The notes under the pieces are model-generated. The model made no database searches and was not told the DNA's origin. It saw only the letters and a program-made list of their open reading frames with translations. Below, in pieces: positions 60,533-64,000 of a DNA stretch of 64,000 nt. The stretch spans positions 168,635 to 232,634 of the forward strand of contig JBKBRB010000003.1 of NCBI GenBank assembly GCA_046292465.1, in the 5' to 3' direction. The stretch comes from JANWWM01 sp046292465. GTDB taxonomy: Bacteria > Bacteroidota > Chlorobiia > Chlorobiales > Thermochlorobacteraceae. The translations under genes were made by a program, and so were the position numbers. Each line of letters opens with the position of its first letter. The stretch's first letter is position 1.

Positions 60533-61120
60533 ATGGGCGCACAACTGAAACCTTACGCCACAGTGGAACAATACCTTGCCATTGAACGTGTCGCACTGCA
60601 AAAGAGCGAATACTTCAACGGCGAAATGTTCCTTATGGCAGGCGCAAGCGAAGCGCACAATACAATTTCAGCGAATGTGGTTGCAACGCTGTGGAATCAT
60701 TTTCGCAAGCGTGCTTGCCGTGTGTATGGAAGCGATATGCGCATTTACACGCAAACGACAGGGCTGTTTTCTTACGCCGACGCCGCTGTGGTGTGTGGCA
60801 AGCCTGAATTTTACGACCACGAGCAAGACATTTTGATAAATCCGACGCTGATTGTAGAAGTGCTTTCGCCTGCGACGGAGCAATACGATAGGGGAAAGAA
60901 GTTTGAGTTATACAAAGGGCTTGTGTCGTTTCAGGATTATGTGTTGGTGGCGCAAGAGAAGGCGTGTGTGGAACATTGGCAGAAGTCGGAAACAGGTGCG
61001 TGGCAGAGAAACGAAGTAGTCGGAGTAGAAAGCGTTTTGGAGATAGCGCGATACGAGTTAGCCATTCCGCTTGCGGAAATTTATCTCAACGTAGAGTTAT
61101 CTCAACGTAGAACTTCGTGA
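60533..61120 (+). CDS. Uma2-family protein, copy B
   Basis: A 195-residue tandem paralogue of the gene before it, starting 11 bases after its stop. The nuclease core is the same. It differs from copy A mainly at residues about 34-62 and at the C-terminus. The end is changed by a 16-base tandem duplication (61081-61112): without it the reading frame would end LNVELRE, close to the LNVEFRK of copy A; with it the tail is LNVELSQRRTS. The duplication appears recent because both units are identical at 15 of 16 positions. Confidence 0.87.
   Translation: MGAQLKPYATVEQYLAIERVALQKSEYFNGEMFLMAGASEAHNTISANVVATLWNHFRKRACRVYGSDMRIYTQTTGLFSYADAAVVCGKPEFYDHEQDILINPTLIVEVLSPATEQYDRGKKFELYKGLVSFQDYVLVAQEKACVEHWQKSETGAWQRNEVVGVESVLEIARYELAIPLAEIYLNVELSQRRTS
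61081..61112 (+). repeat. 16-base tandem duplication at the end of Uma2 copy B
   Basis: TTATCTCAACGTAGAG (61081-61096) is followed directly by TTATCTCAACGTAGAA (61097-61112). It shifts the reading frame of the last codons and replaces the expected ending of the protein. Confidence 0.9.
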
Positions 61121-61163
61121 GTCAAGCAACCCTTAATCTATAACCCTTAACCAATTACCAAAT

Positions 61164-63416
61164 TTGAGCATCAACTTAAACGACCTGAACCCTGCACAGC
61201 GCGAAGCGGTTACGACCACAAAAGGTGCAGTGATGATTATCGCTGGTGCAGGAAGCGGAAAAACTCGCGTCATTACTTACAGAGCCGCCTATCTGATTGG
61301 GCATGAAAATGTGCGACCGTCCGAAATTCTCGCGCTGACCTTCACCAACAAAGCCGCAGGCGAAATGAAAGAGCGCGTCGAGCGCCTCTTGGGCGGCGGC
61401 TCAACCAAAGGCATGTGGATTGGCACATTTCACTCAAACTTTGCCCGGCTCTTGCGCCAACACGCCCACCAACTTGGCTTCACCAGCAACTACTCGATTT
61501 ACGACCAAGACGACTCAAATCGGCTTATCAAAGAATTGATGGGCGAACTTGGCATCAATACCCAAACCCTCTCGCCAAACACGGTTCAAAATGTGATTTC
61601 AAGCGCGAAAAATAAGTTCATACTCGCGTCCCAATTTGCCTCAACCGCACGCGACTATGTCGAAGAGCAAGTCGCAAAAGTCTATCTGCGATATAGCGAA
61701 CGCCTCCAAAAAAACAACGCGCTCGACTTCGACGATTTGCTTATCAAGCCGATTGAACTCTTCTTGCAATACCCCGACCTCTTGGAGCATTACCAACATC
61801 GATTTCAGTATTTGATGATTGACGAATATCAAGACACCAATCGCGCGCAATACCTCGTCTCAAAAATGCTTGCCGCAAAGCACCGCAACATTTGCGTCGT
61901 AGGCGATGACGCGCAAAGCATTTACTCGTGGCGCGGCGCGGATATTTCCAACATCTTGAACTTTCAAGGCGATTATCCCGAAGCGAAAACCATTCGCCTC
62001 GAAGAAAATTACCGAAGCACCAAAACCATCTTGAACCTTGCTAACGCCGTCATCAAGCACAACAAAGAGCAACTCGAAAAGAAACTCTTTACGCAAAACG
62101 AAGAGGGCGATTTTGCCACGCTTTTAATTTGCGAAGATGAACGACGCGAAGCCGATAAAATCGCGCAGACCATTCGCGACCTCAAACTCACAAAAGGATT
62201 TCAGAACGCAGACTTCGCCATTTTTTATCGCACCAACGCGCAATCGCGCGCGCTCGAAGACGCCCTGCGAACCAACATGATTCCTTACCAAATTTTCGGC
62301 GCGGTTTCCTTCTACAAGCGCAAAGAAATCAAAGATGTGGTGGCGTATTTGCGTTTTATTCTCAACACGCGCGATGAAGAATCGCTCCGACGCATCATCA
62401 ACTTTCCTGCGCGTGGCATTGGCGACGCAAGCCTCGAGAAACTCCGACGGCTCGCCACCGAAGCGCAACAGAGCCTTTATGAACTGATATGCAATGCGGT
62501 TCGATATGACCTTCCGCCGCGCCTTGTTTCGTCGCTCAACGAGTTCAGAATGTTAGTTGAATTGTTGGAAGAAAAATCGCGAAACGAAACAGCCTTCGAA
62601 GTCGTCGCTGAACTTTATCGCCAAACCAAATTGCTCGAATTGCTCAAAGAAGAAAACACCGCCGACGCCAAAACGCGCTACGATAACCTGCAAGAGTTCC
62701 TTTCCTTTGCGCGCCGATTCAGCGATGAAAATCCCGATGACCCCTCGCTGAAAGCCTTTGTTGAAAACATCTCTCTCGTCAATGAAACCGAAGAAAAAAA
62801 CGGCGACACCAATAAAGTCTCGATGATGACCATTCACGCCTCAAAAGGCTTGGAGTTTCCCGTCGTCTTTGTTACAGGCTTGGAAGAAAAACTCTTTCCG
62901 CTCAATCCCGATAGCCAAAAAGAACTGGAAGAAGAACGGCGGCTCTTTTATGTCGCACTCACCCGCGCCGAAAAAAAACTTTACATCAGTTACGCCAAAA
63001 ATCGATACCGATTCGGAAACCTTCAAGCCGCACTCAAATCGCGATTCATCGATGAGCTCGACGCCGCGCTCGTGGTAACCGAAGGCGGAAAATTGCTTTT
63101 GGATATTCGCGCCGACGAAAAAGAGCGAAAGCGCATTGTGCTCGACGACGACGCGCAAGAAGAGCCTTCCACCTTTTCAAACCGTTGGAAAGAACAACCC
63201 GCAAAAAAAACATTTGTCCCAAAGCCCGTCGCCCAAAGCATTTCCGATACGCCAGCCTACAAAGCCGGCATGAAGGTCTCGCATAAAATGTTCGGCATAG
63301 GCAAAGTGGTTTCTGTGCAAGGCACGGGCGACGAGGCGCGCGTCAAGGTCTTTTTTAACCGCGCAGGCGAAAAAACATTGGTCGTCAAATTCGCAAACTT
63401 GACGGTTATGGACTGA
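61164..63416 (+). CDS. pcrA: UvrD/PcrA-type ATP-dependent DNA helicase
   Basis: A 750-residue superfamily-1 3'-5' helicase for repair and replication fork maintenance. Motif Q and Walker A are LNPAQREAVTTT and IAGAGSGKTRVITYRAAYL, motif II is LMIDEYQDTNRAQY, motif III GDDAQSIYSWRGAD, motif IV ENYRSTKTILNLAN, motif V MMTIHASKGLEFPVVFVTG and motif VI RRLFYVALTRAEKKLYISYA. A Tudor-like C-terminal domain (GMKVSHKMFGIGKVVSVQG) marks the PcrA/UvrD type. The start is TTG at 61164 (SINLNDLNPAQ); the upstream sequence has no ribosome-binding site of the usual kind, and no ATG/GTG is better placed. Confidence 0.96.
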   Translation: MSINLNDLNPAQREAVTTTKGAVMIIAGAGSGKTRVITYRAAYLIGHENVRPSEILALTFTNKAAGEMKERVERLLGGGSTKGMWIGTFHSNFARLLRQHAHQLGFTSNYSIYDQDDSNRLIKELMGELGINTQTLSPNTVQNVISSAKNKFILASQFASTARDYVEEQVAKVYLRYSERLQKNNALDFDDLLIKPIELFLQYPDLLEHYQHRFQYLMIDEYQDTNRAQYLVSKMLAAKHRNICVVGDDAQSIYSWRGADISNILNFQGDYPEAKTIRLEENYRSTKTILNLANAVIKHNKEQLEKKLFTQNEEGDFATLLICEDERREADKIAQTIRDLKLTKGFQNADFAIFYRTNAQSRALEDALRTNMIPYQIFGAVSFYKRKEIKDVVAYLRFILNTRDEESLRRIINFPARGIGDASLEKLRRLATEAQQSLYELICNAVRYDLPPRLVSSLNEFRMLVELLEEKSRNETAFEVVAELYRQTKLLELLKEENTADAKTRYDNLQEFLSFARRFSDENPDDPSLKAFVENISLVNETEEKNGDTNKVSMMTIHASKGLEFPVVFVTGLEEKLFPLNPDSQKELEEERRLFYVALTRAEKKLYISYAKNRYRFGNLQAALKSRFIDELDAALVVTEGGKLLLDIRADEKERKRIVLDDDAQEEPSTFSNRWKEQPAKKTFVPKPVAQSISDTPAYKAGMKVSHKMFGIGKVVSVQGTGDEARVKVFFNRAGEKTLVVKFANLTVMD

Positions 63417-63508
63417 AAAAACTTGTTGCGAAAGAGTTGCGGAATTGTAAAATCGCTTTTGTATCTTAGCACAATCAAAATGAACGCAAATCAGTAAGGA
63501 GTTTTCAA

Positions 63509-63661
63509 ATGCAAATTTTCATTGCCTTCGTATTTCTCATCATCGTTACCGTCGTTTTGACGCTGCTGGCTTCGGGCATTATCATTTGGTTTATTGCTAT
63601 CTTCAAAGAAATGTTCGACATCGTTACAGGCAAAGCCAAAGAAGTGAGCAAAGCTGCCTGA
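63509..63661 (+). CDS. 50-residue single-span membrane protein
   Basis: A short gene preceded by a good ribosome-binding site AAGGAG at 63496-63501, 7 bases before the ATG. The product, MQIFIAFVFLIIVTVVLTLL at the start, has one long hydrophobic helix (residues about 2-32) and a short amphipathic, positively charged tail (KEMFDIVTGKAKEVSKAA). No family is recognised. A possible promoter (TTGCGG, TATCTTAG) lies about 45 bases upstream. It sits between the helicase and a secreted protein. Confidence 0.65.
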   Translation: MQIFIAFVFLIIVTVVLTLLASGIIIWFIAIFKEMFDIVTGKAKEVSKAA

Positions 63662-63811
63662 CGCTGAACGCATAAAAGTCTATCATACGAACCTATCAAT
63701 AAAACAGCAAGAAAGTTTGAAGTAACTCAATCTGTACTGTTGTTCTTTCTATCCTTTTTCACAACTAACTTTTTTCACAACTAACTTAAACTTTCATTGG
63801 AGGAAAATTTG

Positions 63812-64000
63812 ATGAGAAAGTTATTGCTCGTCGCGCTCTTTTTGGCAACTGCTGGCTTTTTGAGCGCGCAAGAAAAATCTGAAACCGGCACCGTCACGGA
63901 TGCCGCGCCTTCGGCAAGCAAGCCTGCGACAAATCCGATTGTCCGAAACGCAATTGAAGCATTCGGCGATGTGCAGTATAACTACGATTTGAGCACGCTC
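63812..64000 (+). CDS. Secreted protein, N-terminal part (partial)
   Basis: The reading frame continues beyond the right edge. The first 63 residues show a signal peptide (MRKLLLVALFLATAGFLSAQ, cleavage after about 20) followed by a Thr/Ser/Pro/Ala-rich linker and the sequence NPIVRNAIEAFGDVQYNYD. A ribosome-binding site GGAGGA precedes the ATG at 63812. The function cannot be judged from this fragment. Confidence 0.65.
   Translation, partial: MRKLLLVALFLATAGFLSAQEKSETGTVTDAAPSASKPATNPIVRNAIEAFGDVQYNYDLSTL

Overview
The window looks like a piece of the chromosome of a Gram-negative bacterium of the Bacteroidota/Chlorobiota lineage, most plausibly a respiring, heterotrophic member of Chlorobiota. 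Three things point there. Gene-start regions carry a Bacteroidota-type promoter (TTG, 19-22 bases, TAnnTTTG) at about nine places. LpxD, a LolD-type ATPase and a Wza/Wzz pair imply an outer membrane with lipid A. Energy genes are aerobic (cytochrome c oxidase subunits III and IV, acyl-CoA dehydrogenase, malate dehydrogenase, an NAD(P)-type glutamate dehydrogenase). No photosynthesis gene is certain here; one B12-binding radical SAM protein could belong to that world but cannot be assigned. The genus-level placement is inference.

Layout. 1-3265: a two-gene restriction-modification system (partial helicase-nuclease plus a beta-class DNA methylase whose central specificity region is markedly AT-rich). 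3371-5945: an arsenic cassette of SigZ-type sigma factor, ArsI, Acr3 and ArsC, the last three overlapping by 4 bases. 5948-13344: Uma2 protein, large DUF2339 membrane protein, two histidine phosphatases, an orphan histidine kinase and a phosphoglucose/phosphomannose isomerase. 13378-13600: a long imperfect inverted repeat in the leader of the isomerase gene. 13720-25836: rhodanese; a deacetylase/PerM/LolD operon; an isolated nuoJ; Bmp-type and ABC_sub_bind lipoproteins; an epimerase; a DUF58 protein; isocitrate/isopropylmalate dehydrogenase; and an anti-sigma-like ATPase. 25875-33484: folP, tRNA-Pro(CGG), a PGM-like metalloenzyme, purM, acyl-CoA dehydrogenase, an oligopeptide-transporter ATPase, a PASTA protein and a SirB1-like protein.

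33513-41968: an ABC-2 permease diverging from a tightly overlapping three-gene cassette (SelL-like redox protein, alpha/beta hydrolase lacking its nucleophile serine, rifampin-phosphotransferase-like dikinase), then a coiled-coil lipoprotein, the Wzz/Wza pair and a 63-residue membrane protein. 41956-45471: the rplM-rpsI-rpsB-tsf-pyrH translation cluster with a structured rpsB leader. 45552-55024: malate dehydrogenase, PIG-L deacetylase, gdhA, two methyltransferases (one a solo DNA methylase with an HPPY motif), rplY-prs and lpxD with interlocked divergent promoters. 55144-64000: oxidase subunits III/IV, an ABC ATPase, a B12-radical SAM protein, a sterol-desaturase-like hydroxylase, a tandem Uma2 duplication, a PcrA/UvrD helicase, a 50-residue membrane protein and the start of a secreted protein.

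The most unusual elements are the three-gene redox/pseudo-hydrolase/dikinase cassette, the inverted repeat inside the isomerase leader, the swapped-looking specificity region of the DNA methylase, the mosaic Uma2 duplication and the promoter set. The rest is ordinary housekeeping. Genes are densely packed; several convergent pairs overlap by exactly their stop codons.
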